A stretch of 64,000 nt of DNA from Sphingobacterium sp. UBA7855 (GTDB lineage: Bacteria > Bacteroidota > Bacteroidia > Sphingobacteriales > Sphingobacteriaceae). The first letter of the stretch is position 1. Each line of letters starts with the position of its first letter. This document shows positions 26,570 through 35,346 of the stretch, piece after piece. The notes under the pieces are model-generated. The model was not told where the DNA came from. It saw nothing but the letters and a program-made list of their open reading frames with translations, and did no database searches. The DNA lies in contig DLST01000018.1 in assembly GCA_002500745.1 (NCBI GenBank), forward strand, positions 625,863 to 689,862, in the 5' to 3' direction. The translations under genes and the position numbers were made by a program.

Positions 26570-27610
26570 CTAAATATCTCTGTGTAATGCCCTCCCAATT
26601 TCTGGTGCTATTTTCTCGCCATAAATCTCTATAGATCGCAACATTTCTTTATGTCCAGGGGCACCTACATCCATATGAGCAGAGAAACGTGTCAGCTTAA
26701 ATTTCTCCTGAATCTGCAAGATTTTATCTACAGCATAATTAGCATCTCCAACAATCAGGTGGCCTCTGGAAGACCTTCCGAAATCATATTGCGTGCGTTG
26801 ATATGGAGGCCAGCCTCGACTTGCCCCTATACGATCCATCTGTGCGGAATAAATCGGATAGTAATAATCTGCTACCTGAGTGCTGTTGTCGCCAAAAAAT
26901 GCATGCATGTGTACTCCAACTTGAAAATTAGCCATATCATGACCATTATCCTCATACGCTTGGCGATACATGTCAAATAGATGATCGAAACTTTCATACA
27001 TACCACCAATGATAGCAAACATGACAGGTAAACCCAATTTTCCTGCACGGATAACAGAAGAAGTTGTGCCCCCGACGGCAACCCAAATTGGCAGTGATCC
27101 GTTCTTAGGCCGTGGGAAAACTTCTTGATTGATTAGAGGAGCTCTAAAATTTCCACGCCATGTGATTGGATTTTGCTTATTCAAGCTAAGCAAAAGCGCT
27201 AACTTCTCTTCAAATAACTCGGAATAATCTTTTAGATCATAACCAAATAAGGGAAAGGATTCGATGAAAGATCCCCTCCCGGCCATTAGCTCGGCCCTTC
27301 CATCTGACAACAGATCAACTGCAGCGAAATCCTGAAATAATTTGACAGGATCAGCAGAACTCAATACCGAAACTGCACTACCCAATTTAATATTCTTGGT
27401 CACGGTAGAAGCCGCCGCCAAGACTATCTCTGGTGCCGCTACTGCATAATCTGCGCGATGATGTTCTCCTATTCCAAAGAAATCTAAGCCCACTTGATCC
27501 ATGAGTTTGATTTCTTCAATAATTTCCTTCATTCGGTCTTGTGCTGCCTGGATTTTACCCGTAACTGGATCTATCCGAGAGTCACCAAACATTCCTATTC
27601 CTAATTCCAT
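26570..27610 (-). CDS. LLM-class (luciferase-like) flavin-dependent oxidoreductase
   Basis: The 346-residue protein has the bacterial luciferase-like TIM-barrel fold. It begins ELGIGMFGD, continues with LDFFGIGEHH near residue 42, has LMAGRGSF near 108, PIWVAVGGTTSSV near 175, and ends with an RFSAHMDVGAPGHKEMLRSIEIYGEKIAPEI-type tail. Such proteins use FMNH2 and oxygen, but members vary widely in substrate and none can be named here. It stands between the virJ-like gene and miaE, on the same strand. Confidence 0.88.
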   Translation of the reverse strand: MELGIGMFGDSRIDPVTGKIQAAQDRMKEIIEEIKLMDQVGLDFFGIGEHHRADYAVAAPEIVLAAASTVTKNIKLGSAVSVLSSADPVKLFQDFAAVDLLSDGRAELMAGRGSFIESFPLFGYDLKDYSELFEEKLALLLSLNKQNPITWRGNFRAPLINQEVFPRPKNGSLPIWVAVGGTTSSVIRAGKLGLPVMFAIIGGMYESFDHLFDMYRQAYEDNGHDMANFQVGVHMHAFFGDNSTQVADYYYPIYSAQMDRIGASRGWPPYQRTQYDFGRSSRGHLIVGDANYAVDKILQIQEKFKLTRFSAHMDVGAPGHKEMLRSIEIYGEKIAPEIGRALHRDI

Positions 27611-27728
27611 AATTGTCTATTTAAATTCTAAATCAAAATTAAGCCCTTCATAATTTAATTAAATTGATGTAGGACAAGAAATACGAAGAGCATCAAAGCT
27701 TTTACCTTCCTTAAAACTATAAAGACCG

Positions 27729-27763
27729 TTGGTAGCGTACTACCACCGTAGCAAGGAGCTTGC
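27729..27763 (-). other. Two adjacent hairpins after the virJ-like gene
   Basis: A TGGTAG/CTACCA stem with a CGTA loop (27730-27745) is followed by a GCAAG/CTTGC stem with a GAG loop (27751-27763), just past the stop of the minus-strand gene at 27783. They could end that transcript, but there is no T-tract, so I do not call a terminator. Confidence 0.35.
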
Positions 27764-27782
27764 GTATATTAAGGCTGCTCCA

Positions 27783-28451
27783 TTAAAATAGTGCGACAGT
27801 ATTCTTCGCTACCTGTTCTGCATTTCCACTAAAATGATGTCCGCCAGAAAGGTATACTTTGCTAAAATTCCTAAGGGTTACCTTCTTTACAGCAAAGTCG
27901 GCTTCATCGTCACCAAGAATAACACTCGTTTTCACGCCATCCATTCTGTTGATTTCCGACACGACATCAAGACTTCGTTTTGCATTACTCCGCCCCAAAA
28001 TATCTGCAATATGGATCTCAAGATCAGTCGACCCCGAAGGTTCCAAAAGTACTACACTTTTAAGGTTTTTTTTAACGGCAAGATCCAAGCGATTAATAAT
28101 AAAAGGAACTGCATCCGCACCGAATGAATAACCAACCACAAAAAGGCGGGTATTATGTCGTCCTCCAAGCAAATTTTTAAGCGTGCTTGACACATCCGTA
28201 GCAATTTCATTTGGACTTTTTTTCTTCCAGAAATAGCTTTTTGAATCGATAGCAGCCACCGTATATCCCGCTCCAGCAATCAGCTCACAGAGTTTATTTG
28301 AAAACGAATTGAACCCGCCATCTCCACTCAGATAGAGAACCAAAGGTAGTACAGCTTTATTATTCCAATATTTCATGTCAATCAAACGTTGTTGAGCAAA
28401 AGCATGAAACGCTATGCTTCCAATTATAAATAAAGTGGCTAATTTTTTCAT
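27783..28451 (-). CDS. VirJ/AcvB-domain alpha/beta hydrolase, exported
   Basis: The 222-residue protein has a signal peptide (residues 1-19, ending AFAQ) and a VirJ-type alpha/beta-hydrolase domain: LYLSGDGGF near 39-47, the nucleophile elbow GYSFGAD with Ser109, and SGGHHF near 205 with the catalytic His. In Agrobacterium the related AcvB is a periplasmic hydrolase that cleaves lysyl-phosphatidylglycerol made by its neighbour LpiA (MprF). Here the gene directly follows an mprF-like gene (21 bp), the same pairing. It is therefore a good candidate for a periplasmic aminoacyl-lipid hydrolase; substrate is inferred. Confidence 0.82.
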   Translation of the reverse strand: MKKLATLFIIGSIAFHAFAQQRLIDMKYWNNKAVLPLVLYLSGDGGFNSFSNKLCELIAGAGYTVAAIDSKSYFWKKKSPNEIATDVSSTLKNLLGGRHNTRLFVVGYSFGADAVPFIINRLDLAVKKNLKSVVLLEPSGSTDLEIHIADILGRSNAKRSLDVVSEINRMDGVKTSVILGDDEADFAVKKVTLRNFSKVYLSGGHHFSGNAEQVAKNTVALF

Positions 28452-28472
28452 CTGTATGAGCTCTATATAAAG

Positions 28473-31067
28473 CTATTCATTTGGCTTCATTACTTTTATC
28501 AGTGCTGCGGGAAGTTGTATGAGATCAAAATCGTTATCAAATACAAGGTATTTATTTTCCCAAAATGTCGCATATTTTTCTTTAAAATCGCGCAGGCTAT
28601 GATAATGTTTGAAATTACCTAATCGCTTTGAGGCAAATTTCATAATTTTCTCTGCGGGGCTCTCCGTCGCTCCTAAACCCGTCATTGGTACCATGCCCAA
28701 ATTTAAATACACGTATTTTCTGGCTTTCGCATAGGCAATAAGTTCAACGATCAACGCATCCATACTTCCACCTGGAGCTTCCGAAGACTTTCGAATCATA
28801 TCATAGGTACACTCATCTTTTGCATAGTCAGGAATAATATTGAGAAAAGCAACGACTCGACTTGCTTCATTTTTCAGAACAATAATATCCTGTGAGACAA
28901 TACCTTCCCCGTCGAACATACCCTGTGAAAAAACCATTTCCTTTTTATCAAATGCTTTCAACCACTCATCGGAGATCGCTTTCAATTGATCTATAATTTC
29001 CTTGTTATGCGGTGCTGTCAACACTTCTGTGGTAAACCCCTTTTTATGAATTGCATTCAGTCCGTTACGCAATGACTTACGCTCCTTACCCTCCAGCTTA
29101 AATACCTCGAGTTCTAATACTGCCTCCTGTCCAATTGTAATCTTCTGTTTGCGAAGGGAAGAAAAGTGGACCAAGCTATTTTCATCAACACGATAATAAA
29201 TGGCTTTCAATCCATTTGCATAGCAATATGCATCAAATTCCCGAATCAACTCTTCCTTATCCCCTTGTTCACACACAGGTTCATCCAATACAATTGCAAA
29301 TTCGTTAGCCAAGCGGTAAGCCGTAAATCCTTCTGAAATTTCCGAAAAAAATAGGCTCTTATCTTTTCCGAGTTTAAAAAAATCCATCGGAGACTGTCCA
29401 AATTCGAGCAGCAGCCGCTCCGCACGCTCAAATTCAGATTGGTTCGCGTCCTCATCTGCTAGAAGACGGGGGCGTGCTAACGCATAGATCAAGAGAAACC
29501 AGCAAAAAAGGCCAAGTACCTGAGTGATCCGCAAGAGTTCTTGACCAAAGTTTGTTTGTGGCATCAGTTCATCGTCGGCAAACAATAAGAAGCTTCTTGC
29601 GGTATGGTAAATGGATTGTCCCCACGTAAAATCGACCCCGAAATGTTGCTTATCAATAAAGTAAAAGCTCAGCACATCAAATAGGCATATGGCCAAGAGA
29701 GCAACAAAAAATGTGATAAACCCAATGCGCATCCATCGAATATTACTTTTAATGCGATATTGCTTATAGCTCATCGCCAATAAAACCAAGGTCAATAAAG
29801 CCACCGAAGCTTCTTCGTAGTCCAGGGCTTTAAAGACATGCCCCAAAAGGGATAGTGCGCTGAATACTACAGCTATCCAAAATGCAATACGGAAGCCTTT
29901 AATCAAATAGGCCGAAGTGACCAGTAAACCCAATCCCAACACTAATACCATAAATTTAGATGCGTGAATTGCTTCCAGCGGCAAATAAAATCGATCAAGT
30001 TTCATACGATCGGCCAACGGTGGTGTCAGTACGGAGACGAGGTTCACCACGCCCAAAAAGAAAATAAGCAAGGCAGGTCCAATCCTCGCCAGCAATTGCT
30101 TGCCACGCCATGCAAAAGCCAAAAGTCCCAAAATTAAGGGTAGCCAAAATTCGAATGCCCGATAGAGGATAGTGATGCCTAAACCCTCTGCCTGGGAATA
30201 GCCATATGCTTTAAAAATATATAACATGGTTAGTTCGACAGCCCCAAGCCCGCGCAAGAAAGGAGAAACGATCATTAATACAACTGATACAGTGTAAGCA
30301 ATAGCCGCAGCTTCAAAGGAATGATCCAAACCTAGGGCATACATACTTACAAATGCATGTGCTATACCGCAAAATTCCACCACCATGGAGGCGATCATAG
30401 TCCCCAACAGATACTTCAGCTTGACTTCTCCGGAAAATATTTCATCAATATTGGAAGAAACAGCAGGAAACTTTGATTCTACCCAGTTGTAGATCCCTCT
30501 GTGGGTTCTAAAAGACCAGACTATCCAAAATACAATACCCAACAGCAATCCTAAAATCACCAGTGAAATCCAGGCATCGTCAAAATTTTTGTTGTGCCAG
30601 ATTGTGTATAATATTACGGGTACGCCAATTATAAAGACAGTCAATAAACCAACATAACCATAAAGAGCGCCAGCCTGATGAATTTGAGTGGTATTTAAAT
30701 TTCTTTTCCGCAACTGAGTCGTTGTGTAGGCAAGCGAACTAATTCCACCCGCGGGCAAAAACACACTGAGTAAATTGCGCTTTAAGAAAAGATCAATTGC
30801 AATGCGCAGATTAATGGAAAGACCAATAGCCTTAAAACTCTGTACATACATCAATCCCTGGAGCACAATATAGATGATGGTTATGGCCACCCCCACGGAT
30901 ACCCAGGTTAAATTGGCCGCACGCAATTGCGGAATAATTGCAGCAAGCTCTTTTCGCTCATTTCTAAAAAATACAAAGGCTAATAAGATTACCAAAACAG
31001 CTATTAGTTCCTTCCAATAGGTTTTTGGTGAAAAATGTCGAATCTGTTGAGCAATAGTTTTGACCAT
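28473..31067 (-). CDS. mprF: MprF-like bifunctional lipid flippase / aminoacyl-phosphatidylglycerol synthase
   Basis: Inner-membrane protein of 864 residues. The N-terminal half (about 1-525) has some 14 hydrophobic helices of the LPG-synthase/flippase family, with FLPAGGISSLAY near residue 98. The cytoplasmic C-terminal half (about 540-850) is the DUF2156/GNAT-like domain that moves an aminoacyl group from tRNA to phosphatidylglycerol; it holds YDMIRKSSEAPGGSMDALIVELI and LNLGMVPMTGLG. MprF lowers the surface negative charge and gives resistance to cationic peptides. Which amino acid is used cannot be seen. The VirJ-like hydrolase follows by 21 bp. Confidence 0.88.
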   Translation of the reverse strand: MVKTIAQQIRHFSPKTYWKELIAVLVILLAFVFFRNERKELAAIIPQLRAANLTWVSVGVAITIIYIVLQGLMYVQSFKAIGLSINLRIAIDLFLKRNLLSVFLPAGGISSLAYTTTQLRKRNLNTTQIHQAGALYGYVGLLTVFIIGVPVILYTIWHNKNFDDAWISLVILGLLLGIVFWIVWSFRTHRGIYNWVESKFPAVSSNIDEIFSGEVKLKYLLGTMIASMVVEFCGIAHAFVSMYALGLDHSFEAAAIAYTVSVVLMIVSPFLRGLGAVELTMLYIFKAYGYSQAEGLGITILYRAFEFWLPLILGLLAFAWRGKQLLARIGPALLIFFLGVVNLVSVLTPPLADRMKLDRFYLPLEAIHASKFMVLVLGLGLLVTSAYLIKGFRIAFWIAVVFSALSLLGHVFKALDYEEASVALLTLVLLAMSYKQYRIKSNIRWMRIGFITFFVALLAICLFDVLSFYFIDKQHFGVDFTWGQSIYHTARSFLLFADDELMPQTNFGQELLRITQVLGLFCWFLLIYALARPRLLADEDANQSEFERAERLLLEFGQSPMDFFKLGKDKSLFFSEISEGFTAYRLANEFAIVLDEPVCEQGDKEELIREFDAYCYANGLKAIYYRVDENSLVHFSSLRKQKITIGQEAVLELEVFKLEGKERKSLRNGLNAIHKKGFTTEVLTAPHNKEIIDQLKAISDEWLKAFDKKEMVFSQGMFDGEGIVSQDIIVLKNEASRVVAFLNIIPDYAKDECTYDMIRKSSEAPGGSMDALIVELIAYAKARKYVYLNLGMVPMTGLGATESPAEKIMKFASKRLGNFKHYHSLRDFKEKYATFWENKYLVFDNDFDLIQLPAALIKVMKPNE

Positions 31068-31190
31068 ATAGTTGTTTAATGGTGGATAACCTTACATATT
31101 TTATAAACACTGAATAAAGCTAATCGTTTGAAAATGACTAATTGTTAATTTTTCGTCAATTCTTTTCACATTAATCAGTAATTTTCCAGC

Positions 31191-32426
31191 ATGAAAGAGA
31201 AAAAGGTTTTGTTCATCGGACTTGTGTGGCCAGAGCCAACATCTTCTGCGGCGGGCTTTCGCATGATGCAATTGATTGAAACATTCCATGCAAGCTCCTA
31301 CCAGATTACATTTGCTTCGGCCGCGGCCAAATCACCCTATAGCGCCTTTTTGCAATCTCTGGGGATACAAGAACAGACAATTGTGCTTAATAGCAGCAGC
31401 TTTGATGATTTTATTACGCAGCTTCAGCCTGACATTGTTGTATTTGATCGTTTTATGGTCGAAGAGCAATATGGCTGGCGTGTTGCTCAGCAATGTCCCA
31501 ACGCACTTCGTGTACTTGATACAGAAGATTTACATTTCTTGCGCCAAGCAAGACAGACATCTGTTAAGAGTAAAGATAATTTTTCCTTTCAAGCATTATT
31601 TACCGATACCGCCAAACGAGAACTTGCCGCCATACTGCGGAGTGATCTCTCATTGATTATCTCCGAATCTGAAATGAAGATTCTTATCGAAGAATTTCGA
31701 ATTTCACCGGATATCCTTTATTATCTTCCGTTCCTTGAGAAGGAGATCACTCCCTCTGAGGTGGCACAATGGAAGCCTTTCAAAGAACGCAAGAATTTAT
31801 TATTTATTGGGAATTTCATTCATGAACCCAACTGGCATACCGTGCAATATCTAAAAACACAAATATGGCCACAGTTAAGAAAGATGCTTCCTAAAGCGGA
31901 ATTACACATCTATGGGGCCTATGCGACGCAGAAAGTACTACAGTTAAACAATCCAAAAGAGCAATTCTTGATTAAGGGGCGGGCAGAATCTGCTCGTGTT
32001 ACTATGGAAAACTACCGGGTCCTCCTCGCACCGATTCAATTTGGTGCAGGTGTAAAAGGGAAATTTATTGACGCCATGCAGACCGGCACTCCATCGGTCA
32101 CGACGACTATCGGAGCAGAAGCCATGAAGGGAAATTTGGACTGGAATGGTTTTATAGAAGATGATCCCGAAACATTTTGTGTCAAAACTGTTGAGCTATA
32201 TGAAAACAAAAAGATTTGGTATACTGCTCAGGAAAATGGCATCCGAATCATCAACGAACGGTATGAAAAACGAAAGTACCAAGATGACTTTATGACAAAT
32301 CTATCCTTATTAAAGGCGCAGATTGACAAACATCGTCAACAAAATTTTATTAGTCAGATTTTATTACACCACACGATGCAGAGCACAAAATATATGTCAC
32401 TATGGATTGAGGAAAAAAACAAATAG
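31191..32426 (+). CDS. Glycosyltransferase, GT4-like
   Basis: A 411-residue protein with the two-domain GT-B layout. The N-terminal domain begins KVLFIGLVWPEPTSSAAGFR, a common start for Bacteroidota glycosyltransferases, and includes DIVVFDRFM near residue 80. The C-terminal domain has LLFIGNFIHEPNW near residue 204, HIYGAY near 238 and the donor-binding APIQFGAGVKGKFIDAMQTGTPSVTT-type region near 280. It would build a surface or secreted glycan, but donor and acceptor are unknown. It is divergent from mprF and converges on the metallo-hydrolase gene with a 4-bp gap. Confidence 0.85.
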   Translation: MKEKKVLFIGLVWPEPTSSAAGFRMMQLIETFHASSYQITFASAAAKSPYSAFLQSLGIQEQTIVLNSSSFDDFITQLQPDIVVFDRFMVEEQYGWRVAQQCPNALRVLDTEDLHFLRQARQTSVKSKDNFSFQALFTDTAKRELAAILRSDLSLIISESEMKILIEEFRISPDILYYLPFLEKEITPSEVAQWKPFKERKNLLFIGNFIHEPNWHTVQYLKTQIWPQLRKMLPKAELHIYGAYATQKVLQLNNPKEQFLIKGRAESARVTMENYRVLLAPIQFGAGVKGKFIDAMQTGTPSVTTTIGAEAMKGNLDWNGFIEDDPETFCVKTVELYENKKIWYTAQENGIRIINERYEKRKYQDDFMTNLSLLKAQIDKHRQQNFISQILLHHTMQSTKYMSLWIEEKNK

Positions 32427-32430
32427 ATCT

Positions 32431-33540
32431 TTATTGGACTTCACGCCACCAAGGTGGATATACGCTATCCAATCTATTAAAATACACCAATTGTCCTATT
32501 TTAGGCGTAAGCAGATTGATATTTTCTTCATCAGCTATTTCGTAAAATTTCTCCATCGGTTCTTTCCAATCGTGCATAGCCAAAGCGAATTTCGAAGAAT
32601 GTACGGGTAAAATAGCTTGGGCCTTCAAATCCTTCGTTTCCGCAGCCCATTCATCTGGTAAAGAATGGATATAATGCCAAGCATCGTTATACTGCCCACT
32701 TTCTAAGATTGCTAAATCAAATGGCCCGAATTGATCACCTATTTTTTTGAAATGCTTGCCATAGCCACTATCGCCACCCAAGAAAATAGTATACTTGGAG
32801 GTCTTTAACACAAAGGATGTCCACAAGGTATTATTCCGTGTGATTCTTCGCCCCGAGAAGTGCCTCGCTGGGGTAAAGGTGACCTGAAAATTAGGTCCTA
32901 GTTGTATGCGGTCGTACCAATCACCCTCTATAACCTGATCAGCATTATACCCCCAAGATTCAATATGTGCTCCAACACCAAGACCACAAATAACCTGGCC
33001 AACTTTATTGCTCAATTTCGCAACGGTCTCATAGTCCAAGTGATCATAATGATCATGCGTGATAAACAAATAGTCGATTTTAGGAAAAAGCATCGTTGCA
33101 TAGTCAACCGACATCTTAAAGGGATTATTGCTACCTGGCATAGGGGAAGCATTTTCGCTAAAAACAGGATCCACTAATATTAGTTTTCCATCTAATTTTA
33201 ACAGATATGAGGAGTGGCCGAACCAGATAAGAACATCGTCTGGAGGGAGATTTTCTAAATCGCAGGCAACAACAGGCAACACATCGATAGGTTTCAAGTG
33301 GGGATTTTTATTGAAAAGGAAATCCCAAAACAAAGCGACTACATTGACATCGCTTTTCAACGATGGCGTTACTTCAAGATTATGAAAAGTACCATTTTTA
33401 AAATTTGGAGACTGTTTCATCCGGTCCAGTCGAGCACCCTTGAAACTTCCACCAAAGATAGGATGGATAAAATAATAAAGTACGCCGCTGATAAGGATAA
33501 TCAATAGCGTCGCTAATATAATCCACCCAATCGTTCTCAT
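32431..33540 (-). CDS. Metallo-beta-lactamase-fold hydrolase, NAPE-PLD/UlaG-like, membrane-anchored
   Basis: The 369-residue protein has a single N-terminal membrane segment (about 4-26) and a metallo-beta-lactamase domain with IWFGHSSYLLKLDGKLILVDP (about 105-125), the metal motif HDHYDH at 162-167 and PARHFSGR near 216. This pattern, with the GHSSY-type start, is that of the UlaG/NAPE-PLD-like hydrolases, some of which cleave phospholipid headgroups. The substrate is unknown. Its ATG overlaps the dcd stop by one base, so it is co-translated with dcd. Confidence 0.83.
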   Translation of the reverse strand: MRTIGWIILATLLIILISGVLYYFIHPIFGGSFKGARLDRMKQSPNFKNGTFHNLEVTPSLKSDVNVVALFWDFLFNKNPHLKPIDVLPVVACDLENLPPDDVLIWFGHSSYLLKLDGKLILVDPVFSENASPMPGSNNPFKMSVDYATMLFPKIDYLFITHDHYDHLDYETVAKLSNKVGQVICGLGVGAHIESWGYNADQVIEGDWYDRIQLGPNFQVTFTPARHFSGRRITRNNTLWTSFVLKTSKYTIFLGGDSGYGKHFKKIGDQFGPFDLAILESGQYNDAWHYIHSLPDEWAAETKDLKAQAILPVHSSKFALAMHDWKEPMEKFYEIADEENINLLTPKIGQLVYFNRLDSVYPPWWREVQ

Positions 33541-34076
33541 TAGAAATTATTCTTCCACATCATGGATTCGACCGGACGGATTGTCTTACCGTTATATTTT
33601 GCATTACCTTTGGTATTATAAAATGTTTCGATCTCCCCCTCTACCGCAAAATAGATTAACTGTCCTATAGGCATCCCAGCATAAACGCGGACCGGTTGAG
33701 CTACCGAAATTTCCAATGTCCAGGTATTGCAGAAACCGACGTCGCCCTTTCCTGCGGTTGCATGGATATCAATCCCTAAGCGACCAGTACTCGATTTACC
33801 CTCTAAAAAAGGGACATGCTTATGCGTCTCGGTATATTCTTGTGTAACACCTAAATAGAGCGTATTGGGTTCTAAAACGAATCCCTCTTCAGGAATTTCA
33901 AAATGTTGAATTTCATTGTGCTTTTTTGCATCCAGTACACGGTCTGCGTACGTTGCCAAATATTTTCCCAAATGTACATCGTATGAATTTGTGCCCAAAC
34001 ACTTACGATCAAATGGTTGAATGACAATACTGCCATTTTCAATCTCTTCGAGAATTCTTTTATCAGATAAAATCAT
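33540..34076 (-). CDS. dcd: dCTP deaminase
   Basis: Converts dCTP to dUTP in thymidylate synthesis. The 178-residue protein is the normal Dcd length and begins MILSDKRILEEI. It carries EGKSSTGRLGIDIHATAG (about 111-128), which holds the nucleotide-binding and trimer residues, and WTLEISV with the catalytic Glu near 138. The ATG at 34076 is used; a TTG three codons earlier is not needed. It overlaps the metallo-hydrolase gene by one base (TAATG). The phosphopantetheinyl transferase gene is divergent from it. Confidence 0.93.
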   Translation of the reverse strand: MILSDKRILEEIENGSIVIQPFDRKCLGTNSYDVHLGKYLATYADRVLDAKKHNEIQHFEIPEEGFVLEPNTLYLGVTQEYTETHKHVPFLEGKSSTGRLGIDIHATAGKGDVGFCNTWTLEISVAQPVRVYAGMPIGQLIYFAVEGEIETFYNTKGNAKYNGKTIRPVESMMWKNNF

Positions 34077-34194
34077 GTATTTCAAAATAGCAAAGGCATC
34101 AGGCCATGCTATACAAATTCAAAAATACAGTTCTCCCACTAATTTTACTTCATTTTTCAAAACAAAAATCTGCGATTTGTTTTTAAATTTGGAC

Positions 34195-34836
34195 ATGAGT
34201 CTAGTATATCTACGTGAAATTGATAGCCAAACCAAATTTGCTATTTGGCGAATTGAAGAATCTGACGATGATTTGATGTCGAAGCTTCAGTTGGATGAAC
34301 GTGAAAAAGCAATTTTGGGTTCCTTCAATATTGGAAAAAGAAGGCTCCACTGGCTTGCAACACGTGTGTTATTGCGAACGCTATTAAATACATCCCGCTA
34401 TATTGAATGTCCTTCCGATCCGAATGGCAAACCTTATCTCGCTAATTTTCCTCAGAAAATATCACTTTCGCACTCATTTGACTATGCGGCTGCAATGATC
34501 AGTACAAAGGGAGAGGTTGGGATCGATATGGAAATCATCAACACAAAAGTAGAGCGCATCCAACACAAATTTCTAAAACCTGAAGAGCTCGCTTTCATCA
34601 CCCGTGATGAGAACCAATATGAGCAACTTTATGCATGCTGGTGTGCCAAAGAGGCTATTTACAAACTTCAAGGGAATGCGGGTGTTTCTTTCCTGAACAA
34701 CATGACCATACAACCATTCACCTATCAATCGCAAGGTATGTTAAAACTTGAACTAGACAGCAATCAAAAGAAGCATATTTATGATGTGTATTACGAAAAA
34801 TTCAATGCGTATATGCTTGCTTATGCTGTGGAATAG
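34195..34836 (+). CDS. 4'-phosphopantetheinyl transferase, Sfp type
   Basis: Attaches phosphopantetheine from CoA to carrier proteins. The 213-residue protein shows the Sfp-type motifs: PNGKPYL near 85, SLSHSFDYAAAM near 97, the magnesium-binding GIDMEII near 116 and WCAKEAIYKL near 155. I start it at the ATG at 34195 (MSLVYLREID). The longer frame would run across the dcd promoter and start, and the extra 58 residues match no family. A TAAATTTG element ends three bases before this ATG. No polyketide or peptide synthetase gene is near, so it may serve fatty-acid ACP or a distant cluster. Confidence 0.86.
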   Translation: MSLVYLREIDSQTKFAIWRIEESDDDLMSKLQLDEREKAILGSFNIGKRRLHWLATRVLLRTLLNTSRYIECPSDPNGKPYLANFPQKISLSHSFDYAAAMISTKGEVGIDMEIINTKVERIQHKFLKPEELAFITRDENQYEQLYACWCAKEAIYKLQGNAGVSFLNNMTIQPFTYQSQGMLKLELDSNQKKHIYDVYYEKFNAYMLAYAVE

Positions 34837-34897
34837 GACATTTAAAAAAATAATTTTTCTCAATTTCAATGAATTAGCTTTCTAACTGCACTTTTTT

Positions 34898-34928
34898 TTT
34901 GCGCTTTTTGAAAAAGCTTCTATATTTG
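34898..34928 (+). promoter_or_regulatory. Promoter of tRNA-Glu
   Basis: TTTG at 34898-34901 (-33 element), then exactly 19 nt, then TATATTTG at 34921-34928 (-7 element TAnnTTTG). This is the full Bacteroidota sigma-ABfr consensus. The mature tRNA begins 19 nt downstream. Confidence 0.85.
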
Positions 34929-34946
34929 CATCATCGAAAACGATAT

Positions 34947-35018
34947 GGCCCGTTCGTCTAGGGGTTAGGACGCAAGATTTTCATTCTTGAAACAGGGGTT
35001 CGATTCCCCTACGGGCTA
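34947..35018 (+). tRNA. tRNA-Glu (anticodon TTC)
   Basis: A 72-nt cloverleaf. The 7-bp acceptor stem GGCCCGT/ACGGGCT includes a terminal G-U pair, and the discriminator is A at 35018. The anticodon stem CAAGA/TCTTG encloses loop TTTTCAT with anticodon TTC. The T arm is GGGG-TTCGATT-CCCC. The 3' CCA is not encoded. It is a single-gene unit with its own promoter and terminator, and reads GAA/GAG codons. Confidence 0.96.
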
Positions 35019-35019
35019 C

Positions 35020-35049
35020 AAAAAGCGACTCCCAAGGAGTCGCTTTTTT
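35020..35049 (+). terminator. Terminator of tRNA-Glu
   Basis: A 13-bp perfect stem (35020-35032 with 35036-35048, core GCGACTCC) with loop CAA, ending in six T. It starts two bases after the tRNA. Confidence 0.92.
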
Positions 35050-35346
35050 AGTTTATTCACTTATCTTCCCAATGCCATTCCTGTTTAAACAACTGGGATC
35101 CTTTTAAAAATCCATTAATCCATGTGGACTGTGGATTATATGCTGTTAACTAAATCTATACCTTATCGCAAACAAGCAATAACCTAACTTCGTAAACGAA
35201 GGTGTAAGGTAAGATGAACTTAACCAGCTTCAACATAATCATGAAATAGTAGATATGAAACAGTAATGACCGATCGGAGAAAAGTTCTATTTGAAACTGA
35301 TTGAGAAGAATTTAGCAGTACAAATTTAAAACGATCGGTCAAAACG
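35050..35346. other. Gene-free stretch with nested inverted repeats
   Basis: No convincing ORF lies here. Three dyads can be seen: AATCCA/TGGATT around 35115-35136; an outer 7-bp TACCTTA/TAAGGTA stem (35159-35165 with 35205-35211) that encloses a CTTCG-TAAA-CGAAG hairpin (35188-35201); and GACCGATCG at 35268-35276, mirrored by CGATCGGTC at 35333-35341, six bases past the ankyrin gene stop. The last pair may help end the minus-strand ankyrin transcript. The middle one could be part of an unannotated RNA, with no clear promoter. Confidence 0.4.

Noticed and set aside
34021..34194. A longer N-terminus for the phosphopantetheinyl transferase
   Set aside because: It crosses the dcd start and promoter and adds 58 unmatched residues.
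34947..35346. Integrated element at tRNA-Glu
   Set aside because: No integrase gene and no second copy of the tRNA 3' end in the window.
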